Notes under the pieces: model-generated | Databases searched by the model: none | What the model was told of the DNA's origin: nothing | The model's input: only the letters and a program-made list of their open reading frames with translations | Position numbers and translations under genes: made by a program | Shown here: positions 7,421-15,033 of the stretch, one piece after another | Layout: each line of letters opens with the position of its first letter | Numbering within the stretch: position 1 is the stretch's first letter | Assembly (NCBI GenBank): GCA_934668605.1 | Contig: CAKUNY010000016.1 | Span: forward strand, 1 to 20,092 | Direction of reading: 5' to 3' | From: an uncultured Oscillospiraceae bacterium | GTDB lineage: Bacteria > Bacillota > Clostridia > Oscillospirales > Oscillospiraceae | Length of the DNA: 20,092 nt

Positions 7421-8166
7421 GGCTGCGCCTCCGCCAGGAGCTTTTCTCCCAGAGGCTCAATGGAGGAAAACGCCGCAAAAATTGCCGCGCCGTTCTCTCC
7501 CTCCGGGCAGATCGCGCTCACGCACCAGCATGCGCCGTCTATCTTCCAGAGCGCGACGCGCGCCGCGACCGCCGCTTCCGTGTCATAGGCGGGCGCGTCG
7601 ATCGCCGCCTCAAAATGATCGTCCTCTTTTGCCGCGTTCGAGACGGTAAAATCCTTCGTCTCCGGCGCGAGGTAATAATACGCCTGCACTGCGCCGATGC
7701 AGATACGCTCGAGCTCCGACTGCTTGAAAAGCGACATGTCGATGTCCAGCTTCTGCACATCGAGCCGCGAAACCTGTGCGCCGTCAGCATCCGTCAGGGA
7801 AACAAGCCCGCCAGATTCCTGCATGGTAAGCGCTTCTTCATCAAAGGTCATGACGAGCTTCCCATCTGCCAGCAGAACCGTCTTCCCGGCAAAGGGAGGG
7901 GTGTAAACGCTCTCGTCGGCGGGTGTTTGCTCTTCCGGTGTATCCCCGGGCGTTTCTTCCGTCTTTGTATCCTGCGCGGGCTGCGCAGCCGGTTCGCTCA
8001 CCGTCTGCACGGGCTCCTCCTGTTTTGCGGGAGAAAGCTTTTTCACCTGCGTGACGATGGTAATGGCCGCGGCGATCATGAGCAGCAAAGCGGCGATGAT
8101 CATGATGTAAAGCCCGTTGCGCTTCAAATACCGCACGGCAGGGCTTCTCTTTCTTCTGTCTGCCAT
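7417..8166 (-). CDS. Single-pass membrane protein of unknown function
   Basis: 249 residues. A positively charged N-terminus (MADRRKRSPAVRYLKRNG) precedes one membrane helix (about 19-41), so the bulk should lie outside the cell. A linker rich in Glu, Pro, Thr and Gln (about 47-88) leads to a globular domain of about 160 residues with LVMTFDEEALTMQE, VQAYYYLAPETKDF and a closing FAAFSSIEPL. The alternating strand pattern with a terminal ssi helix recalls small lipid- or protein-binding folds of the PsbP/Mog1 type, but this is a visual impression only and I do not recognise a family. It has a good AAAGGAGCTG site before ATG 8166, lies 4 bases after the C39-like gene, and overlaps the next gene by 4 bases. 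Possibly an assembly or accessory factor for the extracellular enzymes of the operon. Confidence 0.8.
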   Translation of the reverse strand: MADRRKRSPAVRYLKRNGLYIMIIAALLLMIAAAITIVTQVKKLSPAKQEEPVQTVSEPAAQPAQDTKTEETPGDTPEEQTPADESVYTPPFAGKTVLLADGKLVMTFDEEALTMQESGGLVSLTDADGAQVSRLDVQKLDIDMSLFKQSELERICIGAVQAYYYLAPETKDFTVSNAAKEDDHFEAAIDAPAYDTEAAVAARVALWKIDGACWCVSAICPEGENGAAIFAAFSSIEPLGEKLLAEAQP

Positions 8167-8170
8167 TGCT

Positions 8171-9406
8171 TCAGCTCCTTTCCGGCGTCAAAGCCTCGGC
8201 GCTTTGCGTGCGGCAATACAGCGGGAACGCGTTTCTGTCCTGCGAGAAGAGGATGATCGACTTCATGTCGCGGTACAGAACGTCGGGCGTCGCGTAGATG
8301 AGCCCGTCGTTTCCCGTGTCTGTCTTGCGCAGCTGATCCCAGTCCCTGTACCGGCTTTGCAGCACATAGGGGTCGGCCACCAGAAAATACGGCTGGCCGT
8401 CGATGATTTCATAATCGCACAGCACCATATAGTGCTCATGGCTCGTGAACGCGCCCTTCACGACGTGGATGATCGCCAGATAGCCCTGGTTTTCAATCTG
8501 GTCGGCCAGGGTCTGCATGTTCACGTCCTTTTTCTTGTAGATCGTGGGCGCGTTCAGCTTCGTGCCGTAGCGCTTGTACTCGAGGTTTTCATAATAGCGC
8601 GCGATGCCCTCAAAATATTCGTTGGGAAGGCCGTAGCTCACGGGGTAATTGTCCTGCAAGGCGTAGGTGCGCATCCAGCGGGGCGTGATTTCGACCTTGT
8701 GATACGTCGAAAACACCATCGCCGCGCATGCGCAGCCGCAGCCCCGGTCTTTGAGTGTCGCGCCGTTTCCCTCGAACTCGAAAATTTCGCCCGCCCAGTC
8801 GGGGTCGGTCTGCGCGAAATAGTAGAGATCGTCGGTCTTGCCGGAGCGCGCGAGCGTGCCGTAGGTGCCGGTCTTCGTGAGCTCATATTTGTAGCTTGCC
8901 TCGATGTCGTGCCGCATGTCGGCGCTGAGGTTCGGAAGGTTCGAAAGAAGATAGTCTGTCAGCTCGTCGATGCAGGCCGTTTTTCCCTCCAGGCCGCAGA
9001 ACCGGTAGATCGTCTCGAGAAGCGCCGCGAGATGATCGTCAAAATACGTCTCGACCGGCTCGCCCTCTCGCACCTGCGTATAGGTCACGAACTCATTGTC
9101 GGGGTAGGTGTCGTTGGAATAAAGCGCCTGCTTGATTTTTTTCACGCGCTCGTCCGACTGCCCCGGAAGAATTTCATAGCTGGACGTTTCATACCGCTCG
9201 AGCACGTAACGCGGGATCGTCACCCGGTGAAAGTCCACACCCTCCCACGAAAACGTCTCAGAGCCCAGAACCTTCGGAAGCCGGATCTTCTCCAGCGCCC
9301 CGTCGGTGTAGGCCTCCTCTGCCGCGCCGGCCTGCAAAAAAAGCGCGCAAAGCGCAAGCATGCCGAACAGCACGCCCAGCGCCAGTCTTTGAAGCTGTTT
9401 TTTCAT
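8171..9406 (-). CDS. Secreted C39-like cysteine peptidase
   Basis: 411 residues with a cleavable signal peptide (MKKQLQRLALGVLFGMLALC, likely cut near AGA-AEE) and no lipobox. After about 170 residues of helical N-terminal region comes a papain-fold domain of the C39-like (peptidase_C39_2) type: YYFAQTDPDWA, the nucleophile motif DRGCGCACAAMVFSTY, HEHYMVLCDYE (catalytic His) and FLVADPY (Asp). The nucleophile is expected to be the Cys of the first GC pair; two further cysteines close behind are unusual and could form a disulphide. In other settings this fold cleaves double-glycine leaders, but here there is no ABC transporter, so a wall or surface-peptide substrate is more likely. ATG 9406 has AAAGGAA upstream; the gene lies between two other exported-protein genes of the operon. 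Confidence 0.85.
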   Translation of the reverse strand: MKKQLQRLALGVLFGMLALCALFLQAGAAEEAYTDGALEKIRLPKVLGSETFSWEGVDFHRVTIPRYVLERYETSSYEILPGQSDERVKKIKQALYSNDTYPDNEFVTYTQVREGEPVETYFDDHLAALLETIYRFCGLEGKTACIDELTDYLLSNLPNLSADMRHDIEASYKYELTKTGTYGTLARSGKTDDLYYFAQTDPDWAGEIFEFEGNGATLKDRGCGCACAAMVFSTYHKVEITPRWMRTYALQDNYPVSYGLPNEYFEGIARYYENLEYKRYGTKLNAPTIYKKKDVNMQTLADQIENQGYLAIIHVVKGAFTSHEHYMVLCDYEIIDGQPYFLVADPYVLQSRYRDWDQLRKTDTGNDGLIYATPDVLYRDMKSIILFSQDRNAFPLYCRTQSAEALTPERS

Positions 9407-9419
9407 GCGGGGTTCCTTT

Positions 9420-9701
9420 CTATTTTTGCTCCATCACGTCGTAGACCGTCTCCGCGCCGTCGGGCGCGCGGTAGGTATAGACCGTGAAGCCGTCGTATGT
9501 AAGCTCGCCGTCCTCGCCGTCTCCGAGGCAGGAGGACGCGTAGCTCGCGTTTTTCGGTTCGCCGATGGCCTCGGTGAGCGAGGATACCGGCTCGCCGATC
9601 ATCTGCTGCGCCGTCTCAAGGCCGCTTTTTTTCTCGCCGCACGCGCAAAGGAGCATGCTCAGCGCAAGCAGCAAGGCCGTTACTTTCAAAAGTTTCTTCA
9701 T
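9420..9701 (-). CDS. Small lipoprotein, GEP...GEDG...YDGFTVYTY family
   Basis: 93 residues: signal MKKLLKVTALLLALSMLLCA ending in the lipobox LLCAC, then a domain of about 65 residues with LTEAIGEPKNASYASSC, GDGEDGELTYDGFTVYTY and GAETVYDV. The same pattern is in the operon gene at 15034-15453 (LIAAIGEPQEKAYEESC, GPGEDGIWTYDGFTVFTY, GVETIID), so the two are paralogues. The gene at 14511-15023 has a looser version. The compact beta-rich layout with a lone conserved Cys could be a ligand or partner-binding module; no enzyme motif is visible. The start is fixed at ATG 9701 by GGAGG (9707-9711, five-base spacing); the frame is open further upstream but that part overlaps dltX in another frame. 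Confidence 0.83.
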   Translation of the reverse strand: MKKLLKVTALLLALSMLLCACGEKKSGLETAQQMIGEPVSSLTEAIGEPKNASYASSCLGDGEDGELTYDGFTVYTYRAPDGAETVYDVMEQK

Positions 9702-9724
9702 AGTTTCCTCCGTAAGATGCTGCG

Positions 9725-9886
9725 TCAGAATTCGCTGTAGACAAAGGCCACGCCCTGCGCGTCCATCAAAAGCCACGCGGCAAAAACCGCAGCCGCCGTC
9801 ACCGCGCAAAAAAGCGCCGTGAGATACCATTTCGATAAAATGGCGTTTTTAATCCGCGTTCCAGAATTCGTCCATTGCCCGGTCAA
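9725..9886 (-). CDS. dltX: DltX-like small membrane protein
   Basis: About 42-53 residues, depending on the start. The sequence has a short charged N-terminus (KNAILSKWYLT), one membrane helix (LFCAVTAAAVFAAWLL) and the C-terminus GVAFVYSEF. The terminal F-[IV]-Y-x-E-F motif is the signature of DltX, whose C-terminal tyrosine is thought to carry D-alanine between DltB and DltD. The frame has no ATG. TTG 9886 with AAGGGGTG upstream gives 53 residues; an ATT at 9853 overlapping the dltD stop (ATTAA) gives 42, nearer the usual DltX size. In most Firmicutes dltX precedes dltA; here it follows dltD and overlaps its 3' end. Standard gene callers would probably miss it. The stop position is sure, the start is not. 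Confidence 0.72.
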   Translation of the reverse strand: MTGQWTNSGTRIKNAILSKWYLTALFCAVTAAAVFAAWLLMDAQGVAFVYSEF

Positions 9887-11045
9887 CCGCAAGCCACCCC
9901 TTCCAGCCAAGATGCATCGTGTCGCAGAGGAAATACGGCGTGTACTCCTCTCCCGTCAAGTCCAGCATCGTGATATTGTCGTACTGCGCGGCGATCTCGC
10001 GCACCTGTTCATAGTAGGTCTGCCGCCGCTCCGGCGTGAGCCCCGTGTAATCGCTCCACTTGCCGTTGACCGGCACATGGACAAACAGCGCCTCGATGCT
10101 TTTTGCCTTGCAGATCTCAAACAGGCACCGAAGATCGTCATATTCCGGCGATTCGTCATACGAAACGTCCTTGTCCCTGCCTTCCAGCTGCGAAAGCCGG
10201 TGACCGACATAGGTCTGGTAGTAGCTGTCGAGCATGGTAAAGTCGTTGTTCGTCGCCTGCATTTTGCCCTGCTCCAAAGCCGCGTCTTCTTCCTTCGCCC
10301 AGTCGATGGGATACGCGCCCGCTTCGCCGGAGGAAGCCTCGCTTCTTCGGATGAGGCGCGCGGAGACGGCCATGTCCTTCGTGTCGAGCAGCCATCCGGA
10401 AATGGCCGCATAGGGCGCGAGCACTGTTTTTAGAGCGCCGTTTCCTTCTCCCCACGCCCTGGATAAAAGTCCCGCCGCCGTGTGCGTTTCCAAATTTGTC
10501 CCATTCTGCGCATTGTACTGCGCAATCAAGCGCTGCACGCGCGAAGCAAGATACTGCCGCGTATCGGCCGGGATCTCTCCGTCTGCCAGCAGCGCCAAAA
10601 GCTGCTGCTCGGAAAAGTTCGCCATGAAAAGATCCGGCGCAATGCCGCCCTCGACATACGACTGCGGCGCGGTGATGAGGACGATCTTTTTGCCCTCGAG
10701 GCTATCTCCGGATGCGCCGATGGCCATCGCGTGCACCAGCGACTGACACGAACCGCGCCCGACGAGATTGACCTGAAAGCCCGCGCGCTTTCCCGCGAAG
10801 AAATTGGCCGGGTGCGTGGGAATTTCGAATGTCTTGAGCTCGCTCGAGCCGAAGATGGTCAGCGTGTCGTCAAGGCCTGCCGCCGTTTTCACAAGGTACG
10901 TGCCCGTGATCTTCTCCACATCCAGCGTGTTTCCGAGCGTGGCCTGATAGTCCGGCATCGTTTTTTCAGCGGTCAGCCGCACCGCAAAAAGCCCCAGCAC
11001 AACCGCCGCCAGACACAAAAGCGCCCTGCCGCAAACTTTCCGCAT
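9849..11045 (-). CDS. dltD: D-alanyl transfer protein DltD
   Basis: 398 residues with an N-terminal membrane anchor (about 7-24) and an extracellular SGNH-like domain. The nucleophile motif IFGSSEL (Ser68 the likely catalytic residue) and the C-terminal CDTMHLGWKGW (Asp375, His378) complete the Ser-Asp-His triad of DltD. LVGRGSCQSLVHAM and KIVLITAPQSYVEGG are further DltD-like blocks. DltD acts outside the membrane in the last step of D-alanine transfer to lipoteichoic acid, lowering surface negative charge. ATG 11045 follows the dltC stop by three bases, so translation is likely coupled. The 3' end overlaps the dltX frame. Confidence 0.95.
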   Translation of the reverse strand: MRKVCGRALLCLAAVVLGLFAVRLTAEKTMPDYQATLGNTLDVEKITGTYLVKTAAGLDDTLTIFGSSELKTFEIPTHPANFFAGKRAGFQVNLVGRGSCQSLVHAMAIGASGDSLEGKKIVLITAPQSYVEGGIAPDLFMANFSEQQLLALLADGEIPADTRQYLASRVQRLIAQYNAQNGTNLETHTAAGLLSRAWGEGNGALKTVLAPYAAISGWLLDTKDMAVSARLIRRSEASSGEAGAYPIDWAKEEDAALEQGKMQATNNDFTMLDSYYQTYVGHRLSQLEGRDKDVSYDESPEYDDLRCLFEICKAKSIEALFVHVPVNGKWSDYTGLTPERRQTYYEQVREIAAQYDNITMLDLTGEEYTPYFLCDTMHLGWKGWLAVDRAMDEFWNAD

Positions 11046-11048
11046 GGC

Positions 11049-11267
11049 CTACTCCAGAAGCGCCGCGATCTTGGCGGGCGTAGAAATTTCCTCGCGCGTC
11101 AGATTCGCGACATCGAGCTTCCGCCCGAAGCTCTCCAGCTGCACCAGCAGCTCCACAAGGCCGAACGAATCGAGGATTCCCTCTTCAAAAAGCTCGGTAT
11201 CGGGCGCGATCTCGCCCTCGTCTGCGCCCGCGATCTCGCAGATGCAGGATAAAACCTGATCGATCAT
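11049..11267 (-). CDS. dltC: D-alanyl carrier protein DltC
   Basis: 72 residues, the normal size of DltC. The phosphopantetheine attachment site is the Ser in EEGILDSFGLVELLVQLE (the LDS motif, Ser34), where DltA loads D-alanine as a thioester and DltB then takes it up. The rest is a compact acyl-carrier-like four-helix protein with an acidic surface (GADEGEIAPDTELFEEG). Start ATG 11267, with AGGAGG seven or eight bases upstream. It lies between dltB (12 bases) and dltD (3 bases). Confidence 0.95.
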   Translation of the reverse strand: MIDQVLSCICEIAGADEGEIAPDTELFEEGILDSFGLVELLVQLESFGRKLDVANLTREEISTPAKIAALLE

Positions 11268-11279
11268 AACACATGCCTC

Positions 11280-12416
11280 CTAAAATAGTCTTCCGGAAAA
11301 GATGAGAAGTCCGAAGCTGAATAAGTGAAGCGTCAAAAGCCGCAGCGGCCACGCAGCGCGCGGATTCTTTTTAAGCGCTTTGAAGCGTTTCGAGCGCGTG
11401 TCGAGAATATCGTTCACGCACATGAGAAGCCCGTGATACGCGCCATATACAAGATACGATACCGTCAGCCCGTGCCAGAGCCCCATCACAAGCATCGTCA
11501 GCACGTAGCCGAGATACGAGCACGTTCTGCGCCCCTTGAACCACCTGCCGCGAAGCGCTGCCATGCAGAAGCGGGTATAGACATAGTCGCGCAGGAACGT
11601 CGAGAGCGAAATGTGCCACCGCGACCAGAAATCCTTCATGTCGACACTCAAAAACGGCCGGTTGAAGTTCTCCGGCTGCTCGATGCCAAGAAGATACGCC
11701 GTGCCGATAGCCATGCGGCTGTAGCCCGCGAAGTTGAAGAACATGAAAAGCGTGTAGCCGTACATGTATCCGAGCGTCCCAAGGAAGTTTTCCGGCATGC
11801 GCGAGACGATGTACTGCCAGATGAGATTTCCGAGCACGAAATTATAAAGCGCGCCCGTCGCCAGCCGCCAGAGGCCTTCCTTGAGAAGAACCTCGTATTC
11901 CGCCGCGCTTCGTGTTTTCTCCAGATCGCCCGAAAAGCGCTGGAACCGGTCAATCGGCCCCGACAGTATCGACGGGAAGAACAGCAGAAAATAGCTCACA
12001 TCCAGCACAGAAAGCGCATCGATGTGCCCGTCGTAAATTTCCACCAGGATCTGCACGGCGCGGAAGGACACATAGCTGATGCCGAGCATCGAGAAAATCG
12101 AAAGCTCCGGGACAAAAACGGACACCTTCGTGAAAATGAGCGGCAGCAGGCTCAGGCCAAGCGCCAGCCATAAAAATCCCCGCTTTTCCGAGCGCTTTCG
12201 CACGCGAAGATACGAAAAAATCACCGCCAGCTGCCACGCCCAGAATGCTGCCAGCGTCAAAAGCTTTCGCGGTGTGTCGAAGATGCAAAGAAGCATCACC
12301 GCCGTCACGAGCATCCCGCACACGCGCAGATTCTTCCCGCGCAGCCCAAGCACGACCGGCGCGAGCAGCGCAGGCAGCAATATCAGAAAAAAGCCGAGGC
12401 CGGAAAAAGGACTCAT
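11280..12416 (-). CDS. dltB: D-alanyl transfer MBOAT protein DltB
   Basis: 378 residues, polytopic. Family landmarks: LGISYVSFRAVQILVEIYDG (111-130), FFPSILSGPIDRF (146-158), FFNFAGYSRMAIGTAYLLGI (226-245), FWSRWHISLSTFLRDYVYTR (263-282; His268) and MGLWHGLTVSYLVYGAYHG (His315 invariant, His328). DltB receives D-alanine from DltC through a cytoplasmic tunnel and passes it outward. It is clearly the DltB type and not AlgI, in line with its place between dltA (9 bases) and dltC (12 bases). ATG 12416 has GGAGG just upstream. Confidence 0.95.
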   Translation of the reverse strand: MSPFSGLGFFLILLPALLAPVVLGLRGKNLRVCGMLVTAVMLLCIFDTPRKLLTLAAFWAWQLAVIFSYLRVRKRSEKRGFLWLALGLSLLPLIFTKVSVFVPELSIFSMLGISYVSFRAVQILVEIYDGHIDALSVLDVSYFLLFFPSILSGPIDRFQRFSGDLEKTRSAAEYEVLLKEGLWRLATGALYNFVLGNLIWQYIVSRMPENFLGTLGYMYGYTLFMFFNFAGYSRMAIGTAYLLGIEQPENFNRPFLSVDMKDFWSRWHISLSTFLRDYVYTRFCMAALRGRWFKGRRTCSYLGYVLTMLVMGLWHGLTVSYLVYGAYHGLLMCVNDILDTRSKRFKALKKNPRAAWPLRLLTLHLFSFGLLIFSGRLF

Positions 12417-12425
12417 GGCCGCCTC

Positions 12426-13925
12426 CTACCTTGCGCGCAGCTCGCGCAGTTGTTTTTTGTCGATCTTGCCGTTCGTGTTGAGGGGGAACGCGTCAACGGC
12501 GACGATCTTGCGCGGCACCATATAAGATGGCACCAGCTGCCCCAAAGCCCCCTTGATGCGCCTTGCGCGCTGCAAGCTCCCCTCGCCGTCCGGCTTTTCA
12601 AGCATGATATAAGCCGTAAGCGAGACGACCTTCCCGTTCTGCTCCTCCGGCAAAACGGCGGCGCGCGCCACATTCGGCACCTTCGCGAGGTTGTTTTCCA
12701 CATCCTCGAGCTCCACCCGAAAGCCGTTGAGCTTGATCTGGTTGTCGAGCCGCCCGAGATAGTAGATCATGCCCCGCTCTTTTTTGCATAAATCGCCCGA
12801 GCGGTAGCCGCGCAGGCCGCTTTCCGTTTCAAAAAACGCCCGTTCGTTTAAATCCGGCCGGTTCAGATACCCGGGGCTGACCGTTTTTCCGATCAAACAC
12901 AACTCGCCCGCTTCGCCGTCCGGAAGCTCGCTGCCTGCTTCGTCCCGGATGATGGCCTCACAGTTGGAAAACGCGAAGCCGATGGGCATCGGCGCGTCCG
13001 CCTCTACCATTTCCTTTGTCATATACGCGCCCGTCACAAGGACGGTCGTCTCCGTGGGGCCGTAGGCGTTTACGATCGGCACATCCGGAAAGCGCTCCAT
13101 GAGCTCTTTTGCGAGCTTCTTTGTCAGCACCTCGCCGCAGAACAAAAACTGCCGCAGCTCCGGCATCAGCGCCCGGCAAAATGTATCCGACTGTACGCAG
13201 AGCTCCGCCAGCGACGGCGTAGAGACCCAGTCGGTGAGCTTCGCGCGCTTTAATAGCGCAAAAAGCGCCTTCGGATTTTCAAGCGTGCTTTTATCCGCCG
13301 TCCAGAGCGTCATCCCGCTCCCGAGCGCTTCATAGAGCGCGCAGACGGAGACGTCGAACGAGTACGAAATTTCATTCAAAAACGCGCCGCCGTCCGCCAT
13401 GCCGTCAAAAAACGGCCGCACGCCCTCGTGGAACGCGGCAAGATTTCCTGCCGTGATCTGCACGCCCTTGGGTTTTCCCGTGGAGCCGGAGGTAAAGAGA
13501 ATGTAGGCCGTCTCGTCTTCCTTCAGCCAGTCCGCTTCCGGCGCGGGCGCCGCATCCCGGCGCAGAATTTCCCGCAGCTGCGCAAGGCCGACGCAAGCCT
13601 CCCCGAGCGTTCCCGTGAAGTCCACCGTCACACAGGGCTTCGCCTCCGCCGCGATCTGCGCCACGCGCTCGGGCGGATATGTCACGTCGACCGGCACATA
13701 GCCGCGCCCGGCCTTCAAGCTTCCGAACATGCAGGCGGGTATCTCCAGATCCTTGTGCCCGTATAAAAGCACCGGCGCCTTAGTGTCCGGGAAGCGCGCT
13801 TTCAAAAACGCCGCGAACGCGTCCGACCAGCGATTTAAGTCCCGGTAGGAAAGGGTACCCTCGCCATAGACGATCGCCGTGCGGTCTGGTTTTCCGTATT
13901 GCGCCAGCCGTTTCAGAATTTCCAT
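12426..13925 (-). CDS. dltA: D-alanine--[D-alanyl-carrier protein] ligase DltA
   Basis: 499 residues, the usual DltA length. Adenylation-domain motifs are complete and in order: YILFTSGSTGKPKGVQIT (141-158), NAYGPTETTVLVTGAY, YRSGDLCKKERGMIYYLGRL, DNQIKLNGFRVELEDVE and the C-terminal NTNGKIDKKQL with its catalytic Lys. The enzyme activates D-alanine with ATP in the cytoplasm and loads it on DltC. ATG 13925 was chosen because AAGGAG lies seven bases upstream; the open frame runs on for 40 codons but these overlap the preceding gene. It begins the dlt core of the operon, 10 bases after the second transglutaminase-like gene. Confidence 0.96.
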   Translation of the reverse strand: MEILKRLAQYGKPDRTAIVYGEGTLSYRDLNRWSDAFAAFLKARFPDTKAPVLLYGHKDLEIPACMFGSLKAGRGYVPVDVTYPPERVAQIAAEAKPCVTVDFTGTLGEACVGLAQLREILRRDAAPAPEADWLKEDETAYILFTSGSTGKPKGVQITAGNLAAFHEGVRPFFDGMADGGAFLNEISYSFDVSVCALYEALGSGMTLWTADKSTLENPKALFALLKRAKLTDWVSTPSLAELCVQSDTFCRALMPELRQFLFCGEVLTKKLAKELMERFPDVPIVNAYGPTETTVLVTGAYMTKEMVEADAPMPIGFAFSNCEAIIRDEAGSELPDGEAGELCLIGKTVSPGYLNRPDLNERAFFETESGLRGYRSGDLCKKERGMIYYLGRLDNQIKLNGFRVELEDVENNLAKVPNVARAAVLPEEQNGKVVSLTAYIMLEKPDGEGSLQRARRIKGALGQLVPSYMVPRKIVAVDAFPLNTNGKIDKKQLRELRAR

Positions 13926-13935
13926 TGCCTGCTCC

Positions 13936-14499
13936 TTACTCCAGTCCTGCCTCGTCCCACTGATGCGTTCTCGCCAGCACCTCGCGGGAGGCCATGCAGT
14001 AATCGCGCGCGTTTTCGGCGAAGCTTCCGCCGTACAGCGGGTCAAAATAGCACCCGCTTCCGTCCACCACCGCGTAGACCCACGCGTGGTCGACCGGCTC
14101 GGCTCCTTCCTCGCGCACGAACGTTCCCTGAATAATTTGCGCGCTGTATCCCATCCGCCGCAGCAGAACCGCCATCAGCGCCGCCTGCGCGTCGCAGTTT
14201 CCCTTGCGCTTCTGCAAAAGAGACAGCGCCAGCTCGTCTGTCAATTCCTGCGTAAAGCCGCCGCTCGTGTCGGCCGTTCCGGGGCGGTAGGTAATGTCGT
14301 TTGCGATAAAATCGTAGACGGCCTCCAGATTTTCCTTCTCGCTGTTTTGCGCGCTGCACCGCTCCTGAAGAAGCGCCAGAACCGCCTCGTCCAAGGCGTC
14401 GTCTCCCGTCTTTTCTCCCGCGGGTGTATACACCTTCGGCGCGCAGGCCGCGAGCATCAGGCAAAGCGCCGCCAGAAACGCACACCAGAATTTTCGCAT
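13936..14499 (-). CDS. Short transglutaminase-like lipoprotein
   Basis: 187 residues from ATG 14499. Signal MRKFWCAFLAALCLMLAAC with lipid-modified Cys19. The domain is a minimal transglutaminase-like fold with an intact triad: QKRKGNCDAQAALMAVLLRR (Cys102), EPVDHAWVYAV (His138), YFDPLYGG (Asp153). There are no SLH or wall-binding repeats, unlike the two larger relatives in this operon (6455-7420 and 15450-16943). Two starts are possible: GTG 14514, overlapping the preceding stop as GTGA, or ATG 14499 with AGGG eight bases before it. Both give the same mature protein. It lies 10 bases ahead of dltA. A peptidase, amidase or acyl-enzyme role outside the membrane is inferred from the fold only. 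Confidence 0.86.
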   Translation of the reverse strand: MRKFWCAFLAALCLMLAACAPKVYTPAGEKTGDDALDEAVLALLQERCSAQNSEKENLEAVYDFIANDITYRPGTADTSGGFTQELTDELALSLLQKRKGNCDAQAALMAVLLRRMGYSAQIIQGTFVREEGAEPVDHAWVYAVVDGSGCYFDPLYGGSFAENARDYCMASREVLARTHQWDEAGLE

Positions 14500-14510
14500 G
14501 CCGCCTGCCC

Positions 14511-15023
14511 TCACTGCGCGCGGTGCTCGGCGACGATGCCGATGGCCGTGACGATATCGTCCTCTAATTCAAAGTAGATCCCCGCCGGAACCATCTGCTC
14601 GTTATCATTCGGAATTTCGAAGGTCACGACGCTTCCCGCTCTCGTGTAATTAGAGCCGTAAGCCGCCTCAACATCCTTCAGGCTGCTTCCGATCGTAACG
14701 TCTCTCGCGGTTTTCACATTCGCCGCCGCGTAGGCCTCCATCAGGTGCTCCTGACCGTCGTCCTCGGGATAGGTGTAAAGGATGAGATCATCGTTTGCGT
14801 ACGTGCGCTCCATGCCGGAATAGACGCAGGAGACTGCCTCCGCCACATCATACGCGCCGTCAAAGGCCGAGAGCGCATCCGAAATGCTGCTTTCCGCCGT
14901 AATCTCCCTGCCGTTTACCGTCATGGATAAATCAGAAGCGGCCAGCTCCTTCTGGCCTTTTCCGCACGCGCAGAGCCCCAGCAGAAGCGAGAGCGCCAGA
15001 ACCATACCAATTGCTTTTTTCAT
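14511..15023 (-). CDS. Small lipoprotein with BamE-like repeat pattern
   Basis: 170 residues. Signal MKKAIGMVLALSLLLGLCAC with a lipobox Cys at 20. The mature part seems to hold two similar modules: one with ITAESSISDALSAFDGAYDV, AVSCVYSG and LILYTYPEDDGQEH (about 42-100), the other with DVTIGSSLKDVEAAYGSNYT, VTFEIPNDN and IVTAIGIVAEH (about 108-168). The IGSSLKDVEAAYG ... IYFEL ... VTAIGI order resembles the BamE/SmpA-type small alpha-beta fold common in Clostridial lipoproteins, usually a protein-binding module. The first module recalls the two GEDG-YDGFT lipoproteins of the operon. No catalytic motif is seen. Start ATG 15023 with GAGGA upstream; the gap to the preceding gene is 10 bases. 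Confidence 0.83.
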   Translation of the reverse strand: MKKAIGMVLALSLLLGLCACGKGQKELAASDLSMTVNGREITAESSISDALSAFDGAYDVAEAVSCVYSGMERTYANDDLILYTYPEDDGQEHLMEAYAAANVKTARDVTIGSSLKDVEAAYGSNYTRAGSVVTFEIPNDNEQMVPAGIYFELEDDIVTAIGIVAEHRAQ

Positions 15024-15033
15024 GCCGTTTTCC

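Noticed and set aside
8117..9487. Long plus-strand open frame opposite the C39-like peptidase gene
   Set aside because: Shadow frame with no recognisable domain; it covers parts of three well-supported minus-strand genes.
9702..9830. N-terminal extension of the small lipoprotein frame from an ATG at 9830
   Set aside because: The ATG at 9701 has a strong GGAGG site and begins a normal lipoprotein signal; the extension would bury that signal and overlaps dltX.
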